Shown here: positions 35,600 through 43,510 of the stretch, one piece after another
Layout of the letters: every line of letters begins with the position of its first letter
Position numbering within the stretch: position 1 is the stretch's first letter
NCBI GenBank assembly: GCA_025354985.1
Contig: JANXLU010000011.1
Span: 124,001-188,000, forward strand
DNA: 64,000 bases
Reading direction: 5' to 3'
From: Chloroflexota bacterium
GTDB taxonomy: Bacteria > Chloroflexota > Anaerolineae > J036 > Brachytrichaceae
The notes under the pieces: generated by a model
The model's input: the letters and a program-made list of their open reading frames with translations, nothing else
What the model was told of the DNA's origin: nothing
The model's database searches: none
Position numbers and translations under genes: made by a program

Positions 35600-36148
35600 T
35601 CAGGTCACCTCCAAAAGTGTGGTCCTGGGTACGCCTACGACCTGGTGTTGGTCAATCAAAAAACAATCGACGCCCCTGGGGTATCGAATCAGCTGAGCGC
35701 GAATCGTCCAAAATGCCAGTGGAACATCGCAATCGAAGTCCGTTGTTGATTTGACGCCGGGACCTGATACGCGCAGTTGAAATCCAGTTTTGAACGAGCA
35801 ATTGATGACGAGCGTCGCACTGCGATCGGGATGATTAATCGTTCCGATCCGTACACCAGACAGGTGCGGTGTATCTGCGATTTCCAACGCATTAAGAAAA
35901 ACATAGTCGGCATCGACGAGTCCCGTTCGCGCTGCTCCAGTACGGTCCAAAAGGGCGCTGTCGATTGCCTTGTCACAATAGAAGGTGGTCTCCAAGTCAA
36001 GCAGTGTCTCCGCGACGACCGCAAGACCCGCCTCCGGGAGGTGCTGAACAGTTCCAGGATAGGAAAGGGACCACATGAGCGCCAAATACGCTGTTCGTAG
36101 GCGAGCTTCGTGGGGCGACTCACTCGTCGCAGTTTTGGATGCAGTCAT
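35600..36148 (-). CDS. phnH: C-P lyase core subunit PhnH
   Basis: 182 residues (E. coli 194). Features matching PhnH include AYLALMWSLSYPGTVQHLP at the N-terminus, LLDLETTFYCDKAID, and the C-terminal LRVSGPGVKSTTDFDCDVPL plus RYPRGVDCFLIDQHQVVGVP, which covers the conserved GPGI- and R-x-PxGxDx-type signatures. PhnH has a PLP-transferase-like fold but does not bind PLP; it is a dimerisation partner of the PhnI surface. A 108-base gap separates it from phnG, unlike the tight spacing of the rest of the operon. Confidence 0.92.
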   Translation of the reverse strand: MTASKTATSESPHEARLRTAYLALMWSLSYPGTVQHLPEAGLAVVAETLLDLETTFYCDKAIDSALLDRTGAARTGLVDADYVFLNALEIADTPHLSGVRIGTINHPDRSATLVINCSFKTGFQLRVSGPGVKSTTDFDCDVPLAFWTIRAQLIRYPRGVDCFLIDQHQVVGVPRTTLLEVT

Positions 36149-36256
36149 CGTTGCTTAGTATTCAAGCAAAGGTGGCACACACTTTGCTCATCCGCCGGTT
36201 GACAGAGAAATTGTTCGCGGTCTATTTGAGAGGCTCAACTTGATCCAAACTGAAGA
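36149..36256 (-). other. unusual 108-base gap inside the phn operon
   Basis: Between phnG and phnH lies a gap in an operon whose other core junctions overlap or touch. I see no ribosome-binding site far upstream, no hairpin of note, and no start codon for a small gene in the minus strand. An internal promoter for phnH onward or a decayed remnant is possible. Confidence 0.4.
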
Positions 36257-36673
36257 TCAAAAGGTCTCCATTTCAACTTTGGTTTCTTCAACCGACTTTC
36301 TCAGTTCGAAATCAGCCGACCTTTGAATGCGCCTCTGATCTTCGACAAAATCGAAAATGTCCGCAGTATGTAACTGGGAACGCAGCGCCGCGTCAAGAAC
36401 AGCGACAGCAAGTGCCTGCTCGGTATCCCTTCCGAGGCATGCGCCATAGCCGTGTGCGTCATGCGAAGTGAGCGTGACAAACGCTTCGGCAATCAGGATT
36501 TCGCCAATGTAGAAGGCGCTTCCTTTGGCTGTATCTCGATGCGGGAGCATCACGATCCCGCTGCGATTACGATCCACTTTCACCTCGCCCAGGCCGGCAA
36601 GTAGCGATTCGGCAAATCGTTTTACGGTTTGTGCCGGAGCTTGGGCGAGGATTGAAAGTGTGTCTTCAAGCAT
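36257..36673 (-). CDS. phnG: C-P lyase core subunit PhnG
   Basis: 138 residues, near the usual 150. PhnG features: SILAQAPAQTVKRFAESLL at the N-terminus, VDRNRSGIVMLPHRDTAKGS, FYIGEILIAEAFVTL, GYGACLGRDTEQALAVAVL. PhnG forms an obligate complex with PhnI and is required for the first condensation with ATP. It lies 22 bases after phnD, so the binding protein and core enzyme are on one transcript, without the regulator PhnF that starts many phn operons. Confidence 0.92.
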   Translation of the reverse strand: MLEDTLSILAQAPAQTVKRFAESLLAGLGEVKVDRNRSGIVMLPHRDTAKGSAFYIGEILIAEAFVTLTSHDAHGYGACLGRDTEQALAVAVLDAALRSQLHTADIFDFVEDQRRIQRSADFELRKSVEETKVEMETF

Positions 36674-36695
36674 TTGAAACCATTCGGGTTCCAGA

Positions 36696-37745
36696 CTATT
36701 TCATCTTCTTCAGGTCAAGATTGAGCAATTTGGCCGCATCCCGCAGAATGTTATAGAAATCATCCAGGCGGGCAAGGCCAAGATCCTTTGTCGGATCAAC
36801 GAAGTAGGAACCTGCTGCGGCGACGTAGGCCGGATCGTTGGTAGCGTCCAGAAGCGTCTTCTTCATGGTGTCCTTGAAGCTCTGGGGCAGGTCGGCGCGC
36901 ACGGCAAATGGGGTCTCCGGAATGGGCACGCTGTAGAAGAAAGGCACTATGCTGCCGTCTTTGCAGTTGGCATAGTTGGCATCTACTTCAGCCTGAGTGC
37001 GCGGCTTTCCGACAATTCCATCCGGGAAAGCACAGAAGTCTATTTGGCCGTCCTTGGCAAGTGCATACAAGTTGCCCTCAAATGTTGCTGCCGCGGGAAC
37101 CTTGTTGTTCCAAACTGCCTGCACAGCGCTTGGATGGCTGCCGGCAAAGATCACCTTCATGTCCTTGTCCGGGTCAATCTTGTTGTTCAACAACGAGGTC
37201 TTGGGCATCAAATGACCGCTGGTGCTCGCCGGATCTACGAACGCAAAATCCTTGCCCTTGAGATCGTTGATGGATTTGATCCCGCTGCCTTTTTTGGTGA
37301 TCAGGACGCTGTAATAATACGGCTTCAAGTTCGGGTCAATCTTGGCTGTGTCACCCTTCTTAACAGTTGGGGTAAGGTTGACAACCAATGCCTCGGCATT
37401 GGCTTCCTGCACGGCCAGCACGTAGCTGAACGGGCCAACAATCATGGCATCGGCCTTCTTGTTGCGCATGGCCTCAATCACCGCGCTGTAGCTGCTTCCG
37501 GTGACACCCTTCACCGTAACACCCATGTTCTTCTGAATGCGATCTATGAACGCGGTCTGGTCCTTCAGAGCCTTTTCGGCGTCATCACCGGCGAAGAAGC
37601 CGATCGTGATTTCCTTGGGCCAGTCCGCCTTTGGATCGGCGGCTACAGGGGCCTTGGCGGTTGGGGCGGCGGGAGCCGCGCACGCCACCAGCATTATGCC
37701 GCTGGCAACGGCAAGCAAACTCTTGTGTACGATAGTCTTTTCCAT
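36696..37745 (-). CDS. phnD: Phosphonate ABC transporter substrate-binding lipoprotein PhnD
   Basis: 349 residues. A lipoprotein signal peptide with VACA lipobox (Cys 22) and an Ala/Pro-rich tether lead into a phosphonate-binding periplasmic-type domain: ITIGFFAGDDAEKALKDQTA, VTGSSYSAVIEAMRNKKADA, MIVGPFSYVLAVQEANAEAL and AFVDPASTSGHLMPKTSLL, where the PxSTSGxxxP motif binds phosphonate. It captures phosphonates outside the membrane. Gene order here is phnC-phnE-phnD, whereas E. coli has C-D-E, so the binding protein comes third and is followed at once by phnG. Confidence 0.95.
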   Translation of the reverse strand: MEKTIVHKSLLAVASGIMLVACAAPAAPTAKAPVAADPKADWPKEITIGFFAGDDAEKALKDQTAFIDRIQKNMGVTVKGVTGSSYSAVIEAMRNKKADAMIVGPFSYVLAVQEANAEALVVNLTPTVKKGDTAKIDPNLKPYYYSVLITKKGSGIKSINDLKGKDFAFVDPASTSGHLMPKTSLLNNKIDPDKDMKVIFAGSHPSAVQAVWNNKVPAAATFEGNLYALAKDGQIDFCAFPDGIVGKPRTQAEVDANYANCKDGSIVPFFYSVPIPETPFAVRADLPQSFKDTMKKTLLDATNDPAYVAAAGSYFVDPTKDLGLARLDDFYNILRDAAKLLNLDLKKMK

Positions 37746-37784
37746 TTGTTTTGTTACTCCACTATTTGATTCAGTCTGTCAAGG

Positions 37785-38669
37785 TCACACGACCTTCTTG
37801 CGGATTCGATCACTGGCCCGGTCAATAATGAGCACAGTGGAAATCACCAGGATCAGGGCGCCCATCAAGTTTTGATATTGAAAAAGCGCGAAGTATTTTT
37901 GAATCTGGAAGCCGATTCCACCACCACCGACGTATCCCAGGACGGTTGCGGCACGAATGTTGCCCTCTAGAACCAACAAGGCAAACGAAGCAATGCTGGG
38001 CAATGCCTGTGGAAGAACGGCATAGCGAAACACAGCCAGACGATCTGCTCCTGTCGCACGCACTGCAAGCACTTGTTGAGGCTCAATGGATTCAATACTG
38101 TCTCCATATATGCGGCCAAGACCGCCGAGCGACGTGCACGTCAAGGCAAGTACACCTGCAAAAGGCCCCAGTCCCACTGCAGCCACGAAGACAAGCGCCA
38201 TAAAGAGTTCCGGCACGGCCCGGACGCTGTTGACAAAAAACCGGGTAACGTAATACAGCACTGGATGCGGGCTCACGTTGCGCGCCGCCAGAATGCCAAT
38301 CGGGATTGAAAACAACAGCGCCGCGCTTGTACCTATCAGCGCAATGAACATTGTCTGAATGATTGAGCCGGCGACCGTCGGATAAAGAATTTCTCCAAGT
38401 GGTGTTTCCAGACCAGTGAGCTCAAATTTTGGCGGAAAACATCGCACAATAAACGCTGCGATATTTGGCAAGCCCTCGAGAAGCTCCTGCGGTTCAGCCT
38501 TGATATTCCGTAGACCAATCGTATACACCAGTCCCACGAGTCCCAAGATGAGAATCGTCCGCCAGCTTATTGCTGGAAATGGCTTGAGCATCGTCTCGCG
38601 TGCCGACGCTTGAATCAGCTTTGCTGAAGAGGCGGAAGCCTGACCGTGTGTTGTTGCCTGAACGTCCAT
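37785..38669 (-). CDS. phnE: Phosphonate ABC transporter permease PhnE
   Basis: 294 residues with about six membrane helices and a cytoplasmic amphipathic N-terminus. The permease-signature loop reads LGPFAGVLALTCTSLGGLGRI then YGDSIESIEPQQVLAVRATGA, matching the EAA motif of PhnE-type phosphonate and phosphite permeases. Other matching parts are RNVSPHPVLYYVTRFFVNSV and RAVPELFMALVFVAAVGLG. It pairs with PhnC and PhnD for phosphonate import. Confidence 0.94.
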   Translation of the reverse strand: MDVQATTHGQASASSAKLIQASARETMLKPFPAISWRTILILGLVGLVYTIGLRNIKAEPQELLEGLPNIAAFIVRCFPPKFELTGLETPLGEILYPTVAGSIIQTMFIALIGTSAALLFSIPIGILAARNVSPHPVLYYVTRFFVNSVRAVPELFMALVFVAAVGLGPFAGVLALTCTSLGGLGRIYGDSIESIEPQQVLAVRATGADRLAVFRYAVLPQALPSIASFALLVLEGNIRAATVLGYVGGGGIGFQIQKYFALFQYQNLMGALILVISTVLIIDRASDRIRKKVV

Positions 38670-38695
38670 AACTTTTTCTCTTTAGTGATTCAAGG

Positions 38696-39454
38696 TTAGC
38701 CCGATATTTTGTCGAAGTTGTATATGCGATCCATAGCAGCATCATCCAACTGAGCAGGCGTGCCGTCAAATACAATGACGCCTTGCGCCAGACCAATCAT
38801 CCGATCAACATATTTGGCGGCAAGATCCAACTGATGGATGTTGATGATGGTCAACGTGCCATCCTCGCGCGCTACACGTGCCAGGTCACCGATGATGATG
38901 GCCGAAAGGTTGGGATCCAGGGATGCCACGGGTTCGTCGGCCAGAATAATAGTCGGCTCCTGCGACAATGCGCGAGCAATACTCACGCGCTGTTTCTCGC
39001 CACCCGAGATTTTGTCTGCCCTATAACTGGCGCGGTGAAGCATGTTTACCCGCTCCAGATTTCTAATCGCGATTTCCCTGTGCCCGCGATCAAAATAACC
39101 AATCAGATTTTTCCCGCGACCGTTGTATGACAGCCGACCGGTAAGAACATTGCTCATGACTGAAAGCCGCTCGATCAAGTTGTATTCCTGCCATACAAAC
39201 CCCACTTTGCGCCGCAAGTTCGTAAGTTGGCGCTCTTCCATGCCAACAATTTCTTCCCCATCGAGACGGATCGACCCTGCTTGTGGTTTTTCCAGCCCGT
39301 TTATGCACCGCAATAGGGTGCTCTTTCCAGCGCCACTACGACCGATGATTGCGATAATTTCGCCCTTTTTTGCGTTGAAGGTGACCCGCTTTAGCGCGGC
39401 ATGCCCGTTTGGGTATTCCAGCCTAAGGTCCTTGATCTGAAGAATATCGTCCAC
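38696..39454 (-). CDS. phnC: Phosphonate ABC transporter ATP-binding protein PhnC
   Basis: 252 residues starting with GTG at 39454, preceded by AGAAGG six bases away, which supports this start. Walker A AIIGRSGAGKSTLLRCINGL, Q-loop FVWQEYNLIERLSV, signature SGGEKQRVSIARALSQEP, Walker B IILADEPVASLDP and H-loop INIHQLDLA are complete. The hydrophobic core is typical of phosphonate/phosphite ATPases. It is the first gene of the phn operon; the divergent regulatory region with candidate Pho boxes lies immediately upstream. Confidence 0.95.
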   Translation of the reverse strand: MDDILQIKDLRLEYPNGHAALKRVTFNAKKGEIIAIIGRSGAGKSTLLRCINGLEKPQAGSIRLDGEEIVGMEERQLTNLRRKVGFVWQEYNLIERLSVMSNVLTGRLSYNGRGKNLIGYFDRGHREIAIRNLERVNMLHRASYRADKISGGEKQRVSIARALSQEPTIILADEPVASLDPNLSAIIIGDLARVAREDGTLTIINIHQLDLAAKYVDRMIGLAQGVIVFDGTPAQLDDAAMDRIYNFDKISG

Positions 39455-39794
39455 TTGTTGCCTTCTGCGTTCCTAGGTAGCAAAGGTATGTGGCACCTGT
39501 TAAGGCTGTACCGGCCGAATATTAAGAACGCTTAAAATTCTTTTGACCGATTAGCGCGCCTATTCGCGGCTGTGGTCGTCGTGGGATAACACCATCTTAA
39601 CGCCTGAAAACGGAAACTGCTTGGTCACTATATTTGTCTTGGATCACCTGACAATTTTCTGCAGGATGCACTGATCGGGCGCACAACACAGTTGCTTATG
39701 CACACCTGATAAATATGTTAAGCACGGATCACCTGTTCTTAATTGGGATGCACCAAAGGCTCGTTACTGTTTACCTGCGGAGGTTGAAACACCA
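39455..39794. promoter_or_regulatory. divergent regulatory region between phnC and the plcP-like gene, with candidate Pho-box units
   Basis: 340 bases with no gene. Read on the minus strand (phnC side), CTTAAT at 39521-39526 and CCTTAACA at 39498-39505 are 22 bases apart (two helical turns), and TTTTAAGC (39530-39537) lies 10 bases further out; together they resemble CTTAAC-type Pho boxes. On the plus side, GTTAAG (39717-39722) and CTTAAT (39738-39743) are 21 bases apart before the plcP-like gene. Spacing is less exact than at pstB and pstS. The plcP-like ribosome-binding site is GGAGG at 39779-39783. Confidence 0.45.
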
Positions 39795-40661
39795 ATGCAA
39801 CTACGCCGACATCCCGACCTGCATCTCACCGAGGCACTCGATGCCACCCTCAAACGGGCGGACACATTCATGCCTTTGGACGTGCGCTCCGCAAAATTGG
39901 TCGTCTTCTCCGATTTGCATCGTGGAGCCGGAAACTCGGCGGACGAATTTCTGCGCACGGAAACCACGTATTTGGCCGCGCTGTGGCGCTATTTCCAGGC
40001 CGGGTTTACGCTGGTAAGTTTGGGTGATATGGAGGATCTGTGGAAGGAACCACCTGCCCGGGTAATTGCGACACACCGTGCATCCCTCCAACTTGAGCGC
40101 AGCTTTCATCTTCAAGGACGCTATCTTAGGTTTTGGGGTAATCACGATGAAAGTTGGGGGAACAGTCAAAGCGTGCTACGCTGGCTTCACCCGGTTTATG
40201 GTGACGCATTGCGGATTTATGAATCGCTGCGGATGAAGGTGGTTGACGGCACCTGCCACCTTGGTGAACTGTTATTTCTGCATGGCCACCAAGGCACTTG
40301 GGATGGTGAGCGTTTGTCAACAGTCGCCCGCCCTGTGGTTCGGCACATCTGGCGCTTGGTCCAGCTCTGCACCGGTTGGTCCTCCAATCAACCTGAAAAC
40401 GTGTTGAAAATGAGCCGGGGTGAGAACATTATGCAGGGTTGGGCCATGCGCAACGGACTTACGATGGTCACCGGGCACACCCACCGCCCGATGGTCAGAC
40501 GTCGCTATCTCAATTCCGGTGCGTGTTGTTTCTCGGATGGCTCCATTACGGGCCTCGAAATTGACGGTGGCGAAGTGCGCCATATTCAGTGGAACTTATC
40601 CAGTTCAACCCCAAATTCAATCGTCATAAGCCATGCGCCGTTGGTTTCCGTGCTAGGTTGA
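39795..40661 (+). CDS. PlcP/LpxH-like metallophosphoesterase
   Basis: 288 residues, ATG 39795 after a GGAGG ribosome-binding site. The five metal-binding motifs of calcineurin-like phosphoesterases are in order: SDLHRG, LGDMEDLW, WGNHDESW, LHGHQG and GHTHRP. The GDxE-D-W pattern resembles LpxH/UDP-2,3-diacylglucosamine pyrophosphatase relatives; the PlcP branch of that family releases the headgroup of phosphatidylglycerol or phosphatidylethanolamine when phosphate is scarce. Immediately downstream stands a GT28 diacylglycerol glycosyltransferase and then the Pst system, the setting expected for a lipid-remodelling phospholipase. A different phosphodiester substrate cannot be excluded. No membrane segment or signal peptide, so it acts in the cytoplasm. 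Confidence 0.72.
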   Translation: MQLRRHPDLHLTEALDATLKRADTFMPLDVRSAKLVVFSDLHRGAGNSADEFLRTETTYLAALWRYFQAGFTLVSLGDMEDLWKEPPARVIATHRASLQLERSFHLQGRYLRFWGNHDESWGNSQSVLRWLHPVYGDALRIYESLRMKVVDGTCHLGELLFLHGHQGTWDGERLSTVARPVVRHIWRLVQLCTGWSSNQPENVLKMSRGENIMQGWAMRNGLTMVTGHTHRPMVRRRYLNSGACCFSDGSITGLEIDGGEVRHIQWNLSSSTPNSIVISHAPLVSVLG

Positions 40662-40678
40662 GCTGACTTTGACCTGAT

Positions 40679-40718
40679 ATTAATGAAGATTTAACAATTG
40701 GAATTTAGCGTTTAATCT
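40679..40718 (+). promoter_or_regulatory. candidate Pho box upstream of the GT28 gene
   Basis: ATTAAT (40679-40684) and TTTAAC (40690-40695) have their TTAA cores exactly 11 bases apart; a third TTTAATCT lies at 40711-40718, directly before the start codon. The pattern resembles the stronger repeats before pstB and pstS. The area is AT-rich, so chance similarity is possible. Confidence 0.45.
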
Positions 40719-40719
40719 C

Positions 40720-41859
40720 ATGCACCTCAACCGCGGGCTTAAACAGAAAATTTCGATTCTCTATGCCGACACGGGTGGCGGTCATCGCAGTTCTGGTGAG
40801 GCAATTTCTCAGGGCATTGAGATCGCCTATCCCGGCCAATTCGAGGTTTCATTCGTAAATAATTTTCGCAGTTGGCCATTTCCGTTTTCAATTGCCGAAG
40901 ATATCTACCCGCCACTGGTCAATCATGCCCGGCCGGTATACAAAGCCACGTTCCGTGCGACAAATCACAAGAATGTGACTGCAACCCTTCGCCGAATGTT
41001 TGAACCGTTGTCCGAAAAGCTAGCAGCGGAAATGCTCGCGCAATATCCAGCGGACTTGTATCTTTCAGTGCACCCGTTATACAACCAGGTTTTGCCTGCA
41101 GCCATCTGCGAAACTAATGCGCGGGCAAAATATGTGTCAGTAGTGACCGATCTCGTCACCGGACATGTTCAGTGGTATCACCAGGATGTGCATCGTTGCA
41201 TCGTGCCAACATCGGCGGCTTTTGAGCAAGCGGTGCATTTTGGCATTCCGCGGGATCACGTTCGAATCGGCGGCCAGCCGGTGTGGCCCGATTTCGCAAA
41301 GCGGATGACCGCGGGCGCCCAAACACGCGCCGCGCTTGGTCTTGACCCAAATATTCCGGTTGCCTTGTTGATGGGCGGTGGAGATGGAATGGGCAGGTTG
41401 GAAGGCTTGGCGCGCAACATCGCATGGAGTGGATTACCCCTTCAATTAATCGTGGTGTGTGGCAGGAACGTCGCTGTGATGCAAGCGCTTGAGTTCGTGC
41501 GTCCACGAATCCCTGCCATGCGTGTGCTTGGATTTGTCCGGAACGTTCCGGAACTAATGGGCGCATCCGATGTGCTGATCACAAAAGCCGGTCCGGGCAC
41601 CATTTGCGAAGGATTTGTGGCGGGCCTGCCAATTATTCTCTATGACGCAATCCCGGGCCAGGAGGAGGGCAACATTGCGTTGGTCGAAGAGCAGGGTGCC
41701 GGGGTTTACTGCAAGTCAACGCGATCGGTGCTGCGCCAGCTGGAACATTGGCTGGGAAACAAAGAGGCCTTTCACACGGCAAAGATTTCTTCATCGCAAT
41801 TGGCGCGGCCCGATGCCGCCGTTGATATCGCACGCCTGTCAATAGAAATGTTGGCTTAA
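40720..41859 (+). CDS. GT28 diacylglycerol glycosyltransferase (MGDG-synthase/UgtP-like)
   Basis: 379 residues. N-terminal domain: ISILYADTGGGHRSSGEAIS, the GGGHxxA-type motif of monogalactosyl/glucosyl-diacylglycerol synthases, and ADLYLSVHPLYNQVLPAAI. C-terminal nucleotide-sugar domain: VALLMGGGDGMGRLEGL and ASDVLITKAGPGTICEGFVA, followed by PIILYDAIPGQEEGNIALVE, the family GPGT and PGQE-GN motifs. It would transfer glucose or galactose from UDP-sugar to diacylglycerol at the membrane surface. Diacylglycerol would be supplied by the PlcP-like enzyme encoded 58 bases upstream. Its stop codon overlaps the Pho box before pstB. Confidence 0.85.
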   Translation: MHLNRGLKQKISILYADTGGGHRSSGEAISQGIEIAYPGQFEVSFVNNFRSWPFPFSIAEDIYPPLVNHARPVYKATFRATNHKNVTATLRRMFEPLSEKLAAEMLAQYPADLYLSVHPLYNQVLPAAICETNARAKYVSVVTDLVTGHVQWYHQDVHRCIVPTSAAFEQAVHFGIPRDHVRIGGQPVWPDFAKRMTAGAQTRAALGLDPNIPVALLMGGGDGMGRLEGLARNIAWSGLPLQLIVVCGRNVAVMQALEFVRPRIPAMRVLGFVRNVPELMGASDVLITKAGPGTICEGFVAGLPIILYDAIPGQEEGNIALVEEQGAGVYCKSTRSVLRQLEHWLGNKEAFHTAKISSSQLARPDAAVDIARLSIEMLA

Positions 41860-41884
41860 TCTTTACTTAACCTACGCTGGTATT
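41855..41884 (+). promoter_or_regulatory. Pho box upstream of pstB
   Basis: CTTAATCT (41855-41862), three bases, then CTTAACCT (41866-41873): two 8-base repeats with 11-base period, followed by a degenerate third unit CTGGTATT (41877-41884). This matches the CTTAACC-type Pho boxes of cyanobacteria and Gram-positive relatives. A TATTCT sequence at 41881-41886 could be the -10 box; the start codon is at 41902. The first repeat overlaps the stop codon of the glycosyltransferase gene. Confidence 0.75.
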
Positions 41885-41901
41885 CTATTTCGTTCGAGAT
41901 C

Positions 41902-42735
41902 ATGTCAGAAACAAAAATGTCAACCGCCTCAAATGGATCAACGGGTGCTCAGGCAAATGATGTGTACCAAAAAATGCACGCCGAAAATCTGAGCATTTAT
42001 TACGGAAAGTTCCGTGCCGTAGCAGAGGTTACCGTTCCAGTAAGGGAGAAAATGATCACCGCGATCATCGGCCCCAGCGGATGCGGCAAGAGCACGCTGT
42101 TGCGATCATTCAATCGAATGAATGATCTCGTCGCTGTCGCGCGCGTATCTGGAAAGATAATGCTCGACGGCCTGGACATTTATGGCACTGATGTGGATGT
42201 TGTTGAGGTTCGTCGGCGTGTCGGCATGGTGTTCCAGCGTCCGAATCCATTCCCAAAATCAATATATGACAACGTCGCGTATGGCGTAAAACTAAACAAT
42301 ACGCGCATCCGCAAGGGCGACCTGGATGCAATTGTCGAAGACAGCCTGCAAGGTGCCGCCCTCTGGGATGAGGTTAAGGATAAGCTCAAGCAGTCTGGCA
42401 CTGCGTTATCGGGCGGTCAGCAGCAACGCTTGTGCATCGCCCGCGCAATCGCGACGCATCCGGATGTACTTCTGATGGACGAACCGTGTGCCGCGCTCGA
42501 TCCAATTGCAACCGTGAAAGTTGAAGAGCTGATGCAGGAGCTCAAGAAGCAATTCACGATTGTTATTGTGACCCACAACATGCAGCAGGCCGCTCGCGCC
42601 AGCGACTACACGATGATGATGATGATGCGGTCGGACCGCGCCGGCGAAATGATCGAGTTTGATCAAACGAAGAAGATATTCACCAACCCGCGGGATAAAC
42701 GCACAGAGGACTATGTAAACGGTCGCTTCGGGTAA
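41902..42735 (+). CDS. pstB: Phosphate import ATP-binding protein PstB
   Basis: 277 residues. After a 30-residue polar N-terminus come [19 protein letters not shown], Walker [41 protein letters not shown] (Q-loop, PstB-specific), signature [18 protein letters not shown], Walker [14 protein letters not shown] and [16 protein letters not shown]. These are diagnostic for PstB, which powers high-affinity phosphate uptake through PstCA. It is the first gene of the pst group and precedes phoU, an order unlike pstSCAB-phoU of E. coli. Confidence 0.97.
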   Translation: MSETKMSTASNGSTGAQANDVYQKMHAENLSIYYGKFRAVAEVTVPVREKMITAIIGPSGCGKSTLLRSFNRMNDLVAVARVSGKIMLDGLDIYGTDVDVVEVRRRVGMVFQRPNPFPKSIYDNVAYGVKLNNTRIRKGDLDAIVEDSLQGAALWDEVKDKLKQSGTALSGGQQQRLCIARAIATHPDVLLMDEPCAALDPIATVKVEELMQELKKQFTIVIVTHNMQQAARASDYTMMMMMRSDRAGEMIEFDQTKKIFTNPRDKRTEDYVNGRFG

Positions 42736-42761
42736 TTTTTTTACGGAGTAGCTCAATAGCA

Positions 42762-43448
42762 ATGACACACATACAGAATAGAAGCAAGCTTGACCGCGAT
42801 TTGTCCGACCTGCGCGACGACATGGTTCGGATGAGTTCACACGTTGAAGCAATGACGGAAAAGGTCGTATCGGCACTGTTGGAGCACAATCTCGACAAGG
42901 CACGCGAAGTACGCGCCGAAGAAAAGCTCATTGATTCAATGCGTTACGAAATCGAGGAGAAATGCATCACCACGCTTGCCATGCAGGCGCCACTGGCACG
43001 CGACTTGCGCATTGTAATTGCCGCTTCGCACATCGCAGTCGAAATTGAACGCATGGCCGACTATGACAATGGCATCGCCAAAATTGTATTGCGGCTTGGC
43101 GATGCAGCACCTGTTCCCTGGATGCCTGACTTCAGATCGCTGCAGGTGAAGGTGTGCACCATGTTGCGTTCTGCGCAGGAGGCTTACCTGAAGTCTGACT
43201 TGAATGGCGTTCGACAGGTGATGGCCATGGATGGCGAAGTCGACCGGCTCTATAAGGCCATTCAGTCCGATCTATTTGAAGTTATGGGAAGTGATCCCGC
43301 AACGATTGGCCGCGCCCAAAGCCTGCTTTGGGTGGCACACAACCTGGAACGGTTGGGTGACCGCGTGACCAACGTTTGTGAACGCATTGTATTTATGCTT
43401 ACGGGCGAACTTCATGAAGACAAAAAGAGATCGTTAAACCAGGCTTAA
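42762..43448 (+). CDS. phoU: Phosphate transport system regulator PhoU
   Basis: 228 residues folding as two three-helix PhoU repeats, with the acidic metal-binding signatures IEEKCITTLAMQAPLARDLR in the first and DRVTNVCERIVFM in the second (E/D-x3-D/N-type motif). PhoU restrains the Pst transporter and the PhoR-PhoB signalling pathway when phosphate is plentiful. It follows pstB after 26 bases, and its 3' end contains the Pho box for pstS. There is no kinase gene for a PhoR partner nearby. Confidence 0.95.
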   Translation: MTHIQNRSKLDRDLSDLRDDMVRMSSHVEAMTEKVVSALLEHNLDKAREVRAEEKLIDSMRYEIEEKCITTLAMQAPLARDLRIVIAASHIAVEIERMADYDNGIAKIVLRLGDAAPVPWMPDFRSLQVKVCTMLRSAQEAYLKSDLNGVRQVMAMDGEVDRLYKAIQSDLFEVMGSDPATIGRAQSLLWVAHNLERLGDRVTNVCERIVFMLTGELHEDKKRSLNQA

Positions 43449-43451
43449 CGA
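43433..43451 (+). promoter_or_regulatory. Pho box upstream of pstS
   Basis: GTTAAACC (43433-43440) and CTTAACGA (43444-43451) are spaced by three bases, giving the same 11-base period as the pstB box. The second repeat overlaps the phoU stop codon (43446-43448). The pstS ribosome-binding site AGGAG is at 43502-43506 and its start at 43511. Confidence 0.7.
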
Positions 43452-43510
43452 AAATTGGCTACGTTTTACTTTGTTTGACGTAACAAACGACACCAAAAAA
43501 TAGGAGTTTT

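Noticed and set aside
36149-36300. Plus-strand frame opposite phnG/phnH resembling a protein fragment
   Set aside because: No start codon and it runs antisense into phnG; coding signal is explained by phnG on the minus strand.
39455-39794. Small RNA or leader gene in the divergent phn/plcP region
   Set aside because: No stable stem-loop followed by a U tract and no conserved motif was seen; the region is better read as promoter DNA.
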